Shown here piece after piece: positions 7,395 through 15,161 of a DNA stretch of 64,000 nucleotides (its first letter is position 1; every line of letters begins with the position of its first letter). This DNA is from Candidatus Phelpsiimicrobium noxiivivens (lineage in GTDB: Bacteria; Omnitrophota; Gorgyraeia; Velamenicoccales; Velamenicoccaceae), in NCBI GenBank assembly GCA_001873995.1, contig MNVR01000021.1, positions 27,922 to 91,921 on the forward strand, in the 5' to 3' direction. The notes under the pieces are model-generated. The model was not told the origin of the DNA, made no database searches, and saw only the letters and a program-made list of their open reading frames with translations. The translations under genes and the position numbers were made by a program.

Positions 7395-8611
7395 GTTGTG
7401 AATTAAAAAATAAGATATATTGGGTTGGGGCTGTGGATCATAACGTCCGTGATTTCCATGGTTATATTACGCCGAACGGGACTTCTTATAACTCGTATTT
7501 AATAGTGGATGATAAGATAACTTTGGTAGATACTGTAAAAAAGGAGTTTGCCGCGTGCCTCCTTGGCCACGTGTCCGAGATCATAGACCCCGCGAAAATA
7601 GATTACCTTATAGTTAATCACGTGGAGATGGACCATTCGGGCTCGATCGTTGATATCTTAAAAGTTGCCAAGAACGCCAAGATATTCTGTTCGGCAAAAG
7701 GCAAGGAAGGGCTTTTAAAACATTACCAGATAACCGGCAGGGAATTCAATGTTGTTAAGACAGGTGATACGCTTTCTTTGGGTAAGCGCACGCTGAAGTT
7801 CATAACAGCGCCGATGATACATTGGCCGGATAGCATGTTCACTTATTGTGTTGAGGACAAAGTCCTTTTGCCTAATGACGCTTTTGGCCAACACTTGGCT
7901 TCGCCTAAGCGTTTTGCCGATGAAGTAGGAGAAGCATATTGTATGGAGGAGAGCGCTAAATATTACGCGAACATCCTTATGCCGTTGGGTTCCATCATCG
8001 CGAAGAAAATAGATGAGATAAAGAGCTTAGGTATCCCCATTGATATCATAGGCCCCAGCCATGGCGCTATATGGAGAAATAATATACCGGCCCTTATAAA
8101 TTCTTATATGGATTGGGCGGTTTTTAAAGCGAAAGAGAAAGTAGTTATCGTATATGACACCATGTGGGAGTCCACGGATAAGCTCGCCCGCCGCCTGACA
8201 GAACTTATAAATTCCGCGGGTGTTGATGTAAAGCTATATAATATTCGTAGATCCGACGGCAGCGCTATTGTCAGGGATATTTTAGACGCGAAGGTGTTTT
8301 TGGTAGGTTCCCCGACATTAAACGCGGATATGTTCTGGACGGTTGGAGGGTTTTTGACTTATCTTCGGGGCCTTAAGCCAAAAAATAAAAAGGTAGGCAT
8401 ATTTGGTTCTTACGGTTGGGCTGAAGGCGCTTCTAAGGCTATAAGAAAGGAGATAGAGGCAATGGGGCTTGAGGTGATAGAGCCGCCTTTTGAGGTCAAT
8501 TTTGTTCCTAGCCGAGAGGAGTTGAGTAAATTAGAGGAATATGCTAAGGTAGTTGTTCAGGCGGTGAGGGCCATAGGAAAAAACACTGATCCCTTGCCAA
8601 CCCGCTTGTAA
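7391..8611 (+). CDS. fprA: Flavodiiron protein (A-type flavoprotein, O2/NO reductase)
   Basis: A 406-residue protein with an N-terminal metallo-beta-lactamase diiron domain and a C-terminal flavodoxin domain. Diiron ligands fit the FprA pattern: H77-x-E79-x-D81-H82, H144, D163, H224. The flavodoxin P-loop-like segment begins around residue 255. These enzymes reduce O2 to water (or NO to N2O) with electrons from rubredoxin, here encoded just upstream. The last codons and stop overlap a family B element (from 8591), so the native C-terminus may have been replaced. Confidence 0.95.
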   Translation: MSCELKNKIYWVGAVDHNVRDFHGYITPNGTSYNSYLIVDDKITLVDTVKKEFAACLLGHVSEIIDPAKIDYLIVNHVEMDHSGSIVDILKVAKNAKIFCSAKGKEGLLKHYQITGREFNVVKTGDTLSLGKRTLKFITAPMIHWPDSMFTYCVEDKVLLPNDAFGQHLASPKRFADEVGEAYCMEESAKYYANILMPLGSIIAKKIDEIKSLGIPIDIIGPSHGAIWRNNIPALINSYMDWAVFKAKEKVVIVYDTMWESTDKLARRLTELINSAGVDVKLYNIRRSDGSAIVRDILDAKVFLVGSPTLNADMFWTVGGFLTYLRGLKPKNKKVGIFGSYGWAEGASKAIRKEIEAMGLEVIEPPFEVNFVPSREELSKLEEYAKVVVQAVRAIGKNTDPLPTRL

Positions 8612-8720
8612 ATTTTAAGCTATCACGCGTAAAATTTACTACGTTGGTTTGTCTGCCGGCAGGCAGGCGCCTACGGCGGAAATTTTGCAGGGAATAAAAA
8701 CTTACAGTATACGAAACTAA
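8591..8720 (+). promoter_or_regulatory. Family B leader element upstream of the ferritin-like gene (degenerate)
   Basis: CCCTTGCC (8591-8598) starts the element inside the fprA C-terminus. The central hairpin GTAAATTTTA (8608-8617) with TAAAATTTAC (8630-8639) is intact. A CCTGCCGGCAGGCAGG-type palindrome (around 8653-8668) interrupts the right flank. The last hairpin is degraded and its ribosome-site role is taken over by the family A element that follows. Confidence 0.65.
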
Positions 8721-8721
8721 T

Positions 8722-8771
8722 ACCCGGCGCTTTATGGTATCGCGCCGGTGTGTGTCTACTACACAAGGAGG
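8722..8771 (+). promoter_or_regulatory. Family A leader element of the ferritin-like gene
   Basis: Hairpin 1: ACCCGGCGC (8722-8730) with GCGCCGGTGT (8742-8751). Hairpin 2: TGTGT (8751-8755) with ACACA (8761-8765), 5-nt loop. The ribosome site AAGGAGG (8765-8771) abuts hairpin 2 and lies 5 nt before the ATG. Confidence 0.75.
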
Positions 8772-8776
8772 TTGTT

Positions 8777-9250
8777 ATGGGAGAGAGATTCAGAAAGACA
8801 TCGGGAGTGGATCTGAAAGAGATCATCGCGGACTTAAACAAGGCTTACTGCGATGAGTGGTTGGCTTTTTACGCATATACGTATGCCGCTCAGGCAGTAT
8901 CGGGAAGCGCCTACGAGGATATGCAGGAGATGTTAGAGAAAATAGCTAAAGATGAATTGGAGCACCAGTCAGAAGCGGCCGACATGATCATTAAGCTCGG
9001 CGGGATGCCAACGGCCAATTTTAACGATATAGAGAAGAACGCGAACGCGCCATTCCCTATGCCTCCTAAAAAGACCGATGATTATGAGAAGATCATTGGG
9101 TTCGTTTTGGCAGCTGAAGGCGGAGCCATTGAGGCTTACAGGAAGATAGCCAAGAAGACCTTAGGTAAAGAAGACGTTGTCTATCAGTTAGCGGCGCATA
9201 TTTTAGGCGAAGAGGTTCAGCACGAAGAGATATTCGAGAACCTGAAATAA
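8777..9250 (+). CDS. Ferritin-like diiron protein (Dps/bacterioferritin-type)
   Basis: A 157-residue four-helix protein. Candidate diiron ligands are E27, E60, H63, E114, E145 and H149, in the E...ExxH...E...ExxH order of ferritin-like proteins. There is no rubredoxin-type CxxC, so it is not a full-length rubrerythrin. The probable role is iron storage or peroxide detoxification next to rubredoxin, flavodiiron protein and ferredoxin. The ATG at 8777 lies after AAGGAGG; an upstream GTG at 8750 would be inside the leader hairpins. Its leader carries both a B and an A element. The exact subfamily is uncertain. Confidence 0.82.
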   Translation: MGERFRKTSGVDLKEIIADLNKAYCDEWLAFYAYTYAAQAVSGSAYEDMQEMLEKIAKDELEHQSEAADMIIKLGGMPTANFNDIEKNANAPFPMPPKKTDDYEKIIGFVLAAEGGAIEAYRKIAKKTLGKEDVVYQLAAHILGEEVQHEEIFENLK

Positions 9251-9256
9251 GGAATA

Positions 9257-9373
9257 CCCCTTGCGAAAACGCTTGTAAATTTTTACACGACATATTTGTG
9301 TAATAATTTACTGCGCTCGCTTCGGGATTGATTTTGTAGGGAATAGAAACCTACAATATACAAAATCAAGGAG
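9257..9373 (+). promoter_or_regulatory. Family B leader element of the ferredoxin gene
   Basis: The element starts with CCCCTTGCG and has a central hairpin 9275-9311 (GTAAATT with AATTTAC, inner TTACAC with GTGTAA). The flanking strand TTCGGG closes the basal stem. The last hairpin is GATTTTG (9330-9336) with CAAAATC (9361-9367), with inner TGTAGG (9335-9340) and CCTACA (9350-9355). AAGGAG (9368-9373) follows directly, 6 nt before the ATG. Confidence 0.8.
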
Positions 9374-9379
9374 ATAAAA

Positions 9380-9562
9380 ATGGCGAAAGTTACAGTAGAT
9401 GCGTCTACGTGCGTAGGTTGCGGGCTTTGTGAACAGAATTGTCCTGATGTTTTTCAGGTCAAGGATGACGGTATCGCTTATGTTAAATCACAGGAGTGCG
9501 GCAGCTGTGATCTAAAAGAGGTAGCCGGTATGTGCCCTGTTAACGCGATAACAGTAAGTTAA
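9380..9562 (+). CDS. Single-cluster [4Fe-4S] ferredoxin
   Basis: A 60-residue ferredoxin. C11, C14, C17 and C52 fit ligands of one [4Fe-4S] cluster; C21 and C43 match the disulfide pair of Thermotoga-type ferredoxins. It is the likely electron partner of the PorCDAB complex encoded upstream. A strong terminator follows 5 nt after the stop, so the gene ends a transcription unit. The gene has its own family B leader. Confidence 0.93.
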   Translation: MAKVTVDASTCVGCGLCEQNCPDVFQVKDDGIAYVKSQECGSCDLKEVAGMCPVNAITVS

Positions 9563-9566
9563 TAAA

Positions 9567-9610
9567 AACAAAAAACCACCTTCTTGTTAATAAGAGGGTG
9601 GTTTTTTGTT
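9567..9610 (+). terminator. Rho-independent terminator after ferredoxin
   Basis: AACAAAAAACCACC (9567-9580) pairs perfectly with GGTGGTTTTTTGTT (9597-9610). The A-run and T-run make it usable in both directions. Confidence 0.92.
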
Positions 9611-9620
9611 TTAGTTAATA

Positions 9621-9690
9621 GTGAATAGTTTATAGTAAATAGGATATAGGGAAAATAAGCTATAAACTATAAGCTATAAGCTATAAACTA
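9621..9690. repeat. AT-rich short inverted and direct repeats
   Basis: TAGTTTATAGT on the left faces several copies of CTATAAACTA and AGCTATAA on the right. Similar TTTATAG strings recur at 57420-57445. The region has no coding frame, and the radical SAM gene that follows has no recognisable ribosome site. Confidence 0.5.
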
Positions 9691-9693
9691 ATT

Positions 9694-10545
9694 ATGCTTC
9701 AAGCCCTTTACTATAAGAATATCGCAGGCGCTACCGTCCGATGTTTTCTTTGCCCGCGCTTTTGCGTGATCAATGATAACAAGATAGGTTTTTGCGGTGT
9801 GCGGGCGAATAAGGGCGGTAAACTTTATGCCGCTAATTATGGCCGCGTTGCTTCTGTTGCCTTGGACCCTATAGAAAAAAAACCGCTTTACCACTTCCAT
9901 CCGGGTTCTTTCATACTTTCCGCGGGGACTCTCGGGTGCAATCTTTCTTGTCTTTTTTGCCAAAATTGGAGTATCTCTAAAGAAATTCAGACGCCCACTG
10001 AGCCTATGGAGCCGCGGTCTTTAGTCAGCCGCGCGCTGAAATTAAATTCCTTTGGCATAGCCTATACATATAATGAGCCTTTTATCTGGTATGAATTTGT
10101 CTTAGAGACGGCGAAACTCGCAAAGGCCTCCGGCCTAAAGAATGTGCTTGTTACTAATGGTTATGTGAATCCGGAGCCGTTGGCTGAGCTCTTGCCATAT
10201 ATTGACGCGATGAACATTGACCTGAAATCTATCCGTGACGGATTTTACAAAAAGGTTTGCGCGGGTTCTGTCGGGCCTGTTTTAGAGACTATAAGTACTT
10301 CCGCAAAGAGTTGCCACGTTGAATTGACTAATTTGATAATTCCAACGCTGAACGATACAGAGGAAGAACTTACCGAGCTCGTAGATTGGATATATGATAA
10401 CGTGGGTGAGTCTGTGCCATTGCATTTTTCAAGGTATTTTCCCTGCTACAAGATGAACCTTTCGCCAACACCGCTTTCTACTCTGAAAAGAGCAGAAGAG
10501 ATCGCCAGAAAAAAACTAAAATACGTTTATTTGGGGAATATTTAA
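9694..10545 (+). CDS. AmrS-like radical SAM protein, C-terminally truncated
   Basis: A 283-residue radical SAM protein of the AmmeMemoRadiSam (PFL-activase-like) family. The SAM cluster motif is C82-x3-C86-x2-C89, preceded by an N-terminal cysteine cluster C17/C20/C24/C34. Family members are usually about 330-350 residues and end in a C-P-x-C-G zinc knuckle; here the frame ends just after the G-N that precedes that region, and a terminator hairpin follows 7 nt later. The tail seems lost. Neither AmmeMemoRadiSam partner (AmmA, MemoB) is nearby. It may be functional without the tail or decaying. Confidence 0.75.
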   Translation: MLQALYYKNIAGATVRCFLCPRFCVINDNKIGFCGVRANKGGKLYAANYGRVASVALDPIEKKPLYHFHPGSFILSAGTLGCNLSCLFCQNWSISKEIQTPTEPMEPRSLVSRALKLNSFGIAYTYNEPFIWYEFVLETAKLAKASGLKNVLVTNGYVNPEPLAELLPYIDAMNIDLKSIRDGFYKKVCAGSVGPVLETISTSAKSCHVELTNLIIPTLNDTEEELTELVDWIYDNVGESVPLHFSRYFPCYKMNLSPTPLSTLKRAEEIARKKLKYVYLGNI

Positions 10546-10551
10546 GTGGTT

Positions 10552-10594
10552 ATTGAATGAGACAAATCATCCTGCTTGATTTGTCTCATTCAAT
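10552..10594. terminator. Bidirectional terminator between convergent genes
   Basis: A perfect 17-bp inverted repeat, 10552-10568 with 10578-10594, 9-nt loop. It lies between the radical SAM gene (+) and the foldase gene (-), seven nt from each stop, and would serve both. Confidence 0.85.
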
Positions 10595-10600
10595 GTTTGC

Positions 10601-12061
10601 TTATTTGGTTTTTGTGTCGGGGACAAGGCTGGTGAGGTTGGCTTGTTTTTTCAGGTTTTCGGAAAAGTCGTTGAATGCTTTATTGCGTTTTGTTTCAAGC
10701 AGTTGTTTTGAGAAGTCGTCTTTTTCTTTTTTGAATTTTTCTTCGTCAAACGGTATAGTCTCTAAAGATTGGATGTCGTAAAAACCCTGTTCTAATTCTA
10801 CTGGGTTTTCGGCTACAGCGTCTTTGGTTAGTTTGAAGGCCGCGTCTTTTAAAGGTTGGGCTAGCCCAAGTTCTGAGATATATCCTTCGTGGGCAAATAG
10901 CGGTGTTTCTTTGACGGCCAGGCCGCTTTCCTGGGCGGCTTTTTCAAATGATATGGCTTTTGTCTTGATGGCGCTTAAGAGATCTTTTGAATTTTTAAAA
11001 GCTATCTCTTTGGATCTTTCACTTAAGAGCGCGTCTTTTGCTTTATCTTTTGCTTGCGTATACTCCGGTATGTAGGCATCTTTCTTTTCTTTGATCATAA
11101 AGATATAAACTCCCCGGGGGGCTTCTATTACCTTGCTTAACTTTTCGGCTGATAGATCAAAAAGGACGCTTGAGAGCTGAGGCATCCAACCTAATCCAGG
11201 TATAGGGTCTTCAAAGCCAAAGAGGCCTGTTTCTTTGATCTCAAGATCTTCTTCTTTGGCTGCCGCGGCCAGGCCTTTTCCGTTGGCTAATGTATGGGCC
11301 TTTGTTATTTTTTCTTTTGTTTTTGATCTTTCGTCTTCGTTTGCCCCTTCTTTGAATTCCGCTCCGCAGTAACTTACGTTGATCTGCGGCGGGACCTTAA
11401 ACTTATCTTTTGATCTTTCGTAGTAGGCCTGTATCTCGTCTTCCGTTATTGAGACTTTGTCTTTATAGCCCTTGGCAGGAAAGAATACGTATTTGACGCG
11501 GGTCTGAACGTTAAGTTGTTCATATTCTTTTTTGATCTCTTCGTCGGATATCGCGATATCTCCCGTTACCTCTTTAAAGAGTTTAGCCATTGAGAGGTTT
11601 TCACGCAGTTGTTCTTCAAAGACCCTGGGCTGAGTGTTCAGGGAGTACCTTAAAAATAGGTCATAGGCCTGCGGGTCAAAGTTGTTGTTCTTTTGTAAGA
11701 ACGGCATATTGGTAAGAGCGGTTATTATCTCAGCGTCTGTAGCCTTTAGCTTGCGGCGTTTGGCCTCGTGAAGAAGGATAAGCCGTTCCCAAGCGGCCTG
11801 CGTCGGATTGAAAAATGCCGCGGATATCTCCCTGGCTTTTTCGCCATACTGGAGCTTCAATTGTGTATTCCAGGCGGATAGGGCTTGGCGGAAATCATCG
11901 AAACTTACCTTTTTGCCGAAAATGATACCGGCGTAGTCAGGCGTCTTGTTCTTATCAATGGAACTGGCAGAGCCCCATATGACAAAAGCCGGGATGATCA
12001 ATGCCGCCAATACATAGAAAATGCGCTTGGCGACCTTTTTTCTTCGTAGTAGTTTTAGCAT
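10601..12061 (-). CDS. PpiD/SurA-like membrane-anchored periplasmic foldase
   Basis: A 486-residue protein with one N-terminal transmembrane anchor (about residues 14-31) and a long periplasmic part rich in charged helices. The segment around 40-190 looks like a SurA_N chaperone domain. The region around 200-360 resembles a parvulin-like fold, but I see no intact parvulin catalytic signature, so chaperone activity may dominate. It probably assists outer-membrane protein folding, in line with bamA and skp elsewhere in the window. Its promoter places transcription start only a few nt before the ATG. Confidence 0.75.
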   Translation of the reverse strand: MLKLLRRKKVAKRIFYVLAALIIPAFVIWGSASSIDKNKTPDYAGIIFGKKVSFDDFRQALSAWNTQLKLQYGEKAREISAAFFNPTQAAWERLILLHEAKRRKLKATDAEIITALTNMPFLQKNNNFDPQAYDLFLRYSLNTQPRVFEEQLRENLSMAKLFKEVTGDIAISDEEIKKEYEQLNVQTRVKYVFFPAKGYKDKVSITEDEIQAYYERSKDKFKVPPQINVSYCGAEFKEGANEDERSKTKEKITKAHTLANGKGLAAAAKEEDLEIKETGLFGFEDPIPGLGWMPQLSSVLFDLSAEKLSKVIEAPRGVYIFMIKEKKDAYIPEYTQAKDKAKDALLSERSKEIAFKNSKDLLSAIKTKAISFEKAAQESGLAVKETPLFAHEGYISELGLAQPLKDAAFKLTKDAVAENPVELEQGFYDIQSLETIPFDEEKFKKEKDDFSKQLLETKRNKAFNDFSENLKKQANLTSLVPDTKTK

Positions 12062-12072
12062 AAGTGTTCCAT

Positions 12073-12100
12073 ATTATACACGTCAATTTTTCCTTTACAA
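12073..12100 (-). promoter_or_regulatory. Near-leaderless promoter of the foldase gene
   Basis: On the minus strand TTGTAA (12095-12100), a 16-nt spacer and TATAAT (12073-12078). The ATG at 12061 is 11 nt downstream of the -10 box, leaving a leader of about 5 nt and no ribosome site. Its -35 box overlaps that of the divergent hisG promoter. Confidence 0.7.
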
Positions 12101-12122
12101 AGCAAATTTTAAAATGTATAAT
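12094..12122 (+). promoter_or_regulatory. Near-leaderless promoter of hisG
   Basis: TTTACA (12094-12099), a 17-nt spacer and TATAAT (12117-12122). Transcription should start near 12129, about 3 nt before the hisG ATG. Confidence 0.75.
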
Positions 12123-12131
12123 GCCCGCGCT

Positions 12132-13022
12132 ATGGTAAAAAAAGAAGAGAAGAAATTAAAATTAGGCATACCCAAGGGGAGTTTAAGCGAAGCTACCATA
12201 AAGATGTTCGCCAAGGCGGGCTTTAACGTGGTTGTAAGCTCCCGTTCCTATATACCTGCCATTAATGACCCTGAGATAGAACTTATTATGCTCAGGGCCC
12301 AGGAAATGTCCCGTTATGTGGAAGACGGGGCGCTGGATTGTGGTATTACAGGCAACGATTGGATCTTGGAGAATAAGTCAGACGTCGCCAAGCTCGCTGA
12401 TCTGGCCTACGCCAAACAGAGCATGAACCCTGTGCGTTGGGTCCTGGCCATACCTGATAATTCAGACATCAAATCCGTGAAAGATCTGGAGGGTAAAAGG
12501 ATAGCCACTGAACTTGTTGAAGTCACAAAAGATTTTTTAAAGAAGAATAATGTTAAGGCTGATGTGGAGTTCAGCTGGGGCGCGACCGAGGTCAAGGTGG
12601 CGGTAAAGCTGGTTGACGCCATCGTTGAATTGACGGAGACGGGTTCAAGCCTGCGCGCGCATAATTTAAAAGAGATAACTACTGTTTGCACTTCTACTAC
12701 GCAGTTTATCGCTAACAAGAACGCCTGTAAGGACGTATGGAAGAAAAAGAAGATGGAACAGATAATACTTCTTTTAAAAGGCGCTATTGAGGCAGAAGGC
12801 AAGGTCGGGCTGAAAATGAACGTGCCGGCTGAAAAATTAGGCGGCCTGTTAAAGCTTTTGCCTGCTTTGAAAAATCCGACAATCTCGAATTTGTCGGATA
12901 AGAAGTGGGCAGCCGTAGAGATCGTTGTTGAAGAGCGCCTGGTGCGCAAAATGATCCCGGAACTTAAAGAGGCAGGGGCTGAGGGCATTATTGAGTACGC
13001 TTTGAATAAGTTGATCTTGTAG
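12132..13022 (+). CDS. hisG: ATP phosphoribosyltransferase (long form)
   Basis: A 296-residue HisG, the first enzyme of histidine synthesis (ATP + PRPP to phosphoribosyl-ATP). The I-P-K-G-S-L start, the G-x-T-G-x-D motif and the E-x-x-E-T-G-S-S PRPP loop are all present. The length and the C-terminal 75 residues fit the long form with an ACT-like regulatory domain, so it need not have HisZ. Upstream in-frame starts would lie inside the promoter; the ATG at 12132 is the last before the conserved core. No other his gene is in the window. Confidence 0.93.
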   Translation: MVKKEEKKLKLGIPKGSLSEATIKMFAKAGFNVVVSSRSYIPAINDPEIELIMLRAQEMSRYVEDGALDCGITGNDWILENKSDVAKLADLAYAKQSMNPVRWVLAIPDNSDIKSVKDLEGKRIATELVEVTKDFLKKNNVKADVEFSWGATEVKVAVKLVDAIVELTETGSSLRAHNLKEITTVCTSTTQFIANKNACKDVWKKKKMEQIILLLKGAIEAEGKVGLKMNVPAEKLGGLLKLLPALKNPTISNLSDKKWAAVEIVVEERLVRKMIPELKEAGAEGIIEYALNKLIL

Positions 13023-13056
13023 GAGATCTGCCTGCCGGCAGGCAGGAGTTAAGGGG
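13017..13056 (+). promoter_or_regulatory. Leader of the mS38-like gene: family B remnant with inserted palindrome
   Basis: A perfect 18-bp palindrome CTGCCTGCCGGCAGGCAG (13028-13045) is followed by GGAGTTAAGGGG, which matches the end of the rpsR leader, where the same kind of palindrome interrupts a family B hairpin. TTGTAGG on the left resembles the B 5' arm and contains the hisG stop. The A/G-rich tail provides the ribosome site. Confidence 0.5.
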
Positions 13057-13063
13057 TAGAAAT

Positions 13064-13165
13064 ATGCCTTGTGGAAGAAAGAGAAAAAGAAGGAAGATCA
13101 AGACGCATAAAAGGAAAAAGATGCGTCGCAAACTCCGTCATCTCAAGAAGAGGGACTGGGGATGA
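13064..13165 (+). CDS. AURKAIP1/COX24 (mS38)-like tiny basic ribosomal protein
   Basis: A 33-residue protein, about half Lys/Arg, starting M-P-C-G-R-K-R-K-R. The K-R-K-K-M-R-R-K-L-R pattern matches bacterial relatives of the mitochondrial ribosomal protein mS38 (AURKAIP1/COX24 domain), which bind 16S rRNA; similar tiny proteins are known in Bacteroidetes and Actinobacteria. The ribosome site is AAGGGG at 13051-13056. Its size makes it easy to miss. The assignment rests on composition and the M-P-x-G-x-K-R start. Confidence 0.7.
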   Translation: MPCGRKRKRRKIKTHKRKKMRRKLRHLKKRDWG

Positions 13166-13317
13166 GCCGCGCCCGCCGCGAAACGGTATTGGCGGGTTTT
13201 TGGGTTTGATCTTGATGTCCTGCGAAATAAAGATCAGCGCTGTCTTTGTGCGGCGGCGCGCTCGGTTTGATTTTGTGCCCATCTGATGAGAATAATGCTT
13301 GTTATGTACTAGCGACG
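13166..13317. other. Non-coding stretch after the mS38-like gene
   Basis: A GC-rich segment with the weak palindrome CCCGCC-GCGAAACGGTATT-GGCGGG near 13177, then unremarkable sequence. No convincing coding frame on either strand. Confidence 0.5.
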
Positions 13318-13358
13318 AATATATAGCTGAGACGTATTTTGTCTCAGCTATATATTTT
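13318..13358 (+). terminator. Rho-independent terminator
   Basis: A perfect 16-bp stem, 13318-13333 with 13341-13356, 7-nt loop, followed by a short T-run. It separates the mS38-like gene from the transketolase operon. Confidence 0.85.
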
Positions 13359-13401
13359 GGGCGATAAAACATCCTGAAGGACGCCTAAAACAGAAAGATC
13401 A

Positions 13402-14235
13402 ATGATGTTAGACTTAAAGAAGATCAGGGAGTTAGAAGAAAAGGCCCGCGAGATACGCCTTATGATAGTTGAGATGTTGTCAATAGCCGGCTCCGGCCAT
13501 CCAGGCGGCTCGCTTTCCAGCACTGATATACTGACGTGTTTATATTATTCGGTGATGAGGCATGACCCGAAAAATCCCACTTGGCCCGGCAGGGACCGTT
13601 TCCATCTTTCTAAAGGGCATTGTTGCCCGGCGCTATACGCGGTCTTGGCTGAACAGGGATATTTTCCAAAAGCTGAGTTGGCTCGTTTAAGAAAGTTTGG
13701 AGCTATGCTCCAGGGCCATCCTGACAGGCATACGCCAGGTATAGAGGCCTGCAGCGGTTCACTCGGACAGGGCCTGTCTGTCGCTTTAGGCATGAGCCTT
13801 GCGGCTAAGTTAGATGATAAAGACTACAGGGTGTATTGCCTTATGGGCGACGGTGAAATACAGGAAGGCAATATTTGGGAAGCGGCCATGGCCGCGGCTC
13901 ATTATAAGAGCGATAATCTATGCGCTATTTTGGATTATAACGGATTTCAGATAGACGGAAGAGTGTCCGATGTTATGGGCATTGAGCCATTAGCTGATAA
14001 GTGGCGCGCTTTTGGTTGGCATGTATTGGAAATTGACGGCCATAATATGGAAGCCATTTATAAAGCTTTCTATACCGCGAAGAATATTAAAGAGAAGCCG
14101 GCTATCATTATCGCCAAGACCATTAAAGGCAAGGGCGTTTCTTTTATGGAGAACGTCGTTGATTTTCACGGCAGAGCGCCGTCCGCGGATGAAACTGGTT
14201 TAGCTAAAAAGGAATTGGGTGGGAAGCATGGCTGA
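13402..14235 (+). CDS. Transketolase, N-terminal (TPP-binding) subunit
   Basis: A 277-residue split transketolase subunit with G-x-G-H-P-G-G-S near residue 30, the S-K-G-H segment, and the TPP motif G-D-G-E-x-Q-E-G-x-x-W-E-A around residue 150. It forms the active enzyme with the next gene and moves two-carbon units in the non-oxidative pentose phosphate pathway, feeding PRPP and aromatic synthesis. Two ATGs lie in tandem at 13402 and 13405. The two subunit genes overlap by 8 nt. Confidence 0.92.
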   Translation: MMLDLKKIRELEEKAREIRLMIVEMLSIAGSGHPGGSLSSTDILTCLYYSVMRHDPKNPTWPGRDRFHLSKGHCCPALYAVLAEQGYFPKAELARLRKFGAMLQGHPDRHTPGIEACSGSLGQGLSVALGMSLAAKLDDKDYRVYCLMGDGEIQEGNIWEAAMAAAHYKSDNLCAILDYNGFQIDGRVSDVMGIEPLADKWRAFGWHVLEIDGHNMEAIYKAFYTAKNIKEKPAIIIAKTIKGKGVSFMENVVDFHGRAPSADETGLAKKELGGKHG

Positions 14236-15154
14236 GATGCTTTACGCGCGTGACGTTTATGGCAAAACCCTGATAGAATTGGGCAAGAGGGATAAGAGCG
14301 TTGTCGTTTGCGACGCTGATCTTTCAGGCTCTACGCGCACCGGTTTGTTCGCCAAAGAATTTCCAAAAAGGTTTTTTAACTTTGGCGTGGCAGAGCAGGA
14401 TATGATGGCCACAGCCGCGGGCATGGCAAGCTGCGGCAAAGTAGTTTTTGTATCCACATTCGCGATGTTCGCGTCAGGCCGCGCGTGGGACCAGGTGAGG
14501 AACACCATTTGTTATGGTGGTTTTGATGTTAAGATAGTAGCGACCCACGCGGGTGTTACCGTAGGGCCTGATGGCGCGAGCCACCAGGCTTTGGAAGATA
14601 TCGCGATATTGCGCGCCATACCAAGCATAAGAATAATTGTGCCGGCTGACGGCCCTGAAACTCGCGAGGCGGTCATTGCCGCGTTTGAAACAAAAGGCCC
14701 TTTTTATATAAGGCTGGGGCGGTCTAAAGTACCGACCATAGAAGGCAGGCCAGTTTTTCAATTAGGTAAAGGCTGCGTGTTGCGCCAGGGGTCTGACGTT
14801 ACTATTGTGGCTTGCGGTATCATGGCGCGGGAGGCCCTCGCGGCTTATGACGCGTTGAGCAAAGAGAAGATATCAGCACGGGTCATAAACATGCCGTCCA
14901 TTAAGCCCATAGATGAAGAGCTTCTTATAGAAGCGGCTAGCTCAACCCGCGGGTTTGTCGTTTGTGAAGAGCATTCGGTCATAGGCGGCCTCTCTTCAGC
15001 CGTTGCTGAAGTATTGTCTGAAAAACACCCTGCCAGGATAGTTAGAATAGGTGTAAAAAATAGATTTGGCCAATCCGGAGACGAAAAAGACCTCATGCGT
15101 GAATATCATCTGACGAGCAACGATATTGTTTCCGCGGCCAAAACGCTTATATAA
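14228..15154 (+). CDS. Transketolase, C-terminal (pyrimidine-binding) subunit
   Basis: A 308-residue partner of the upstream subunit, with the pyrimidine-binding domain (F-x-G-V-A-E-Q-D-M near residue 55) and a transketolase C-terminal domain. I chose the ATG at 14228; an in-frame GTG at 14219 is close by. Split transketolases are common in archaea and several anaerobic bacteria. A DXS-type fragment is unlikely because of the pairing with a transketolase-type N-half, although the MEP-pathway gene ispE lies next door. Confidence 0.9.
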   Translation: MAEMLYARDVYGKTLIELGKRDKSVVVCDADLSGSTRTGLFAKEFPKRFFNFGVAEQDMMATAAGMASCGKVVFVSTFAMFASGRAWDQVRNTICYGGFDVKIVATHAGVTVGPDGASHQALEDIAILRAIPSIRIIVPADGPETREAVIAAFETKGPFYIRLGRSKVPTIEGRPVFQLGKGCVLRQGSDVTIVACGIMAREALAAYDALSKEKISARVINMPSIKPIDEELLIEAASSTRGFVVCEEHSVIGGLSSAVAEVLSEKHPARIVRIGVKNRFGQSGDEKDLMREYHLTSNDIVSAAKTLI

Positions 15155-15161
15155 CTCAGCT

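Noticed and set aside
9330..9367. Family B core TACAATATA as a promoter -10 box
   Set aside because: No -35 match at 16-18 nt across copies, stems covary, and the CBM48 copy has a separate upstream promoter. Not fully excluded.
13071..13286. 71-residue frame starting in the mS38-like gene
   Set aside because: It is an out-of-frame shadow of the 33-residue gene and continues into non-coding sequence.
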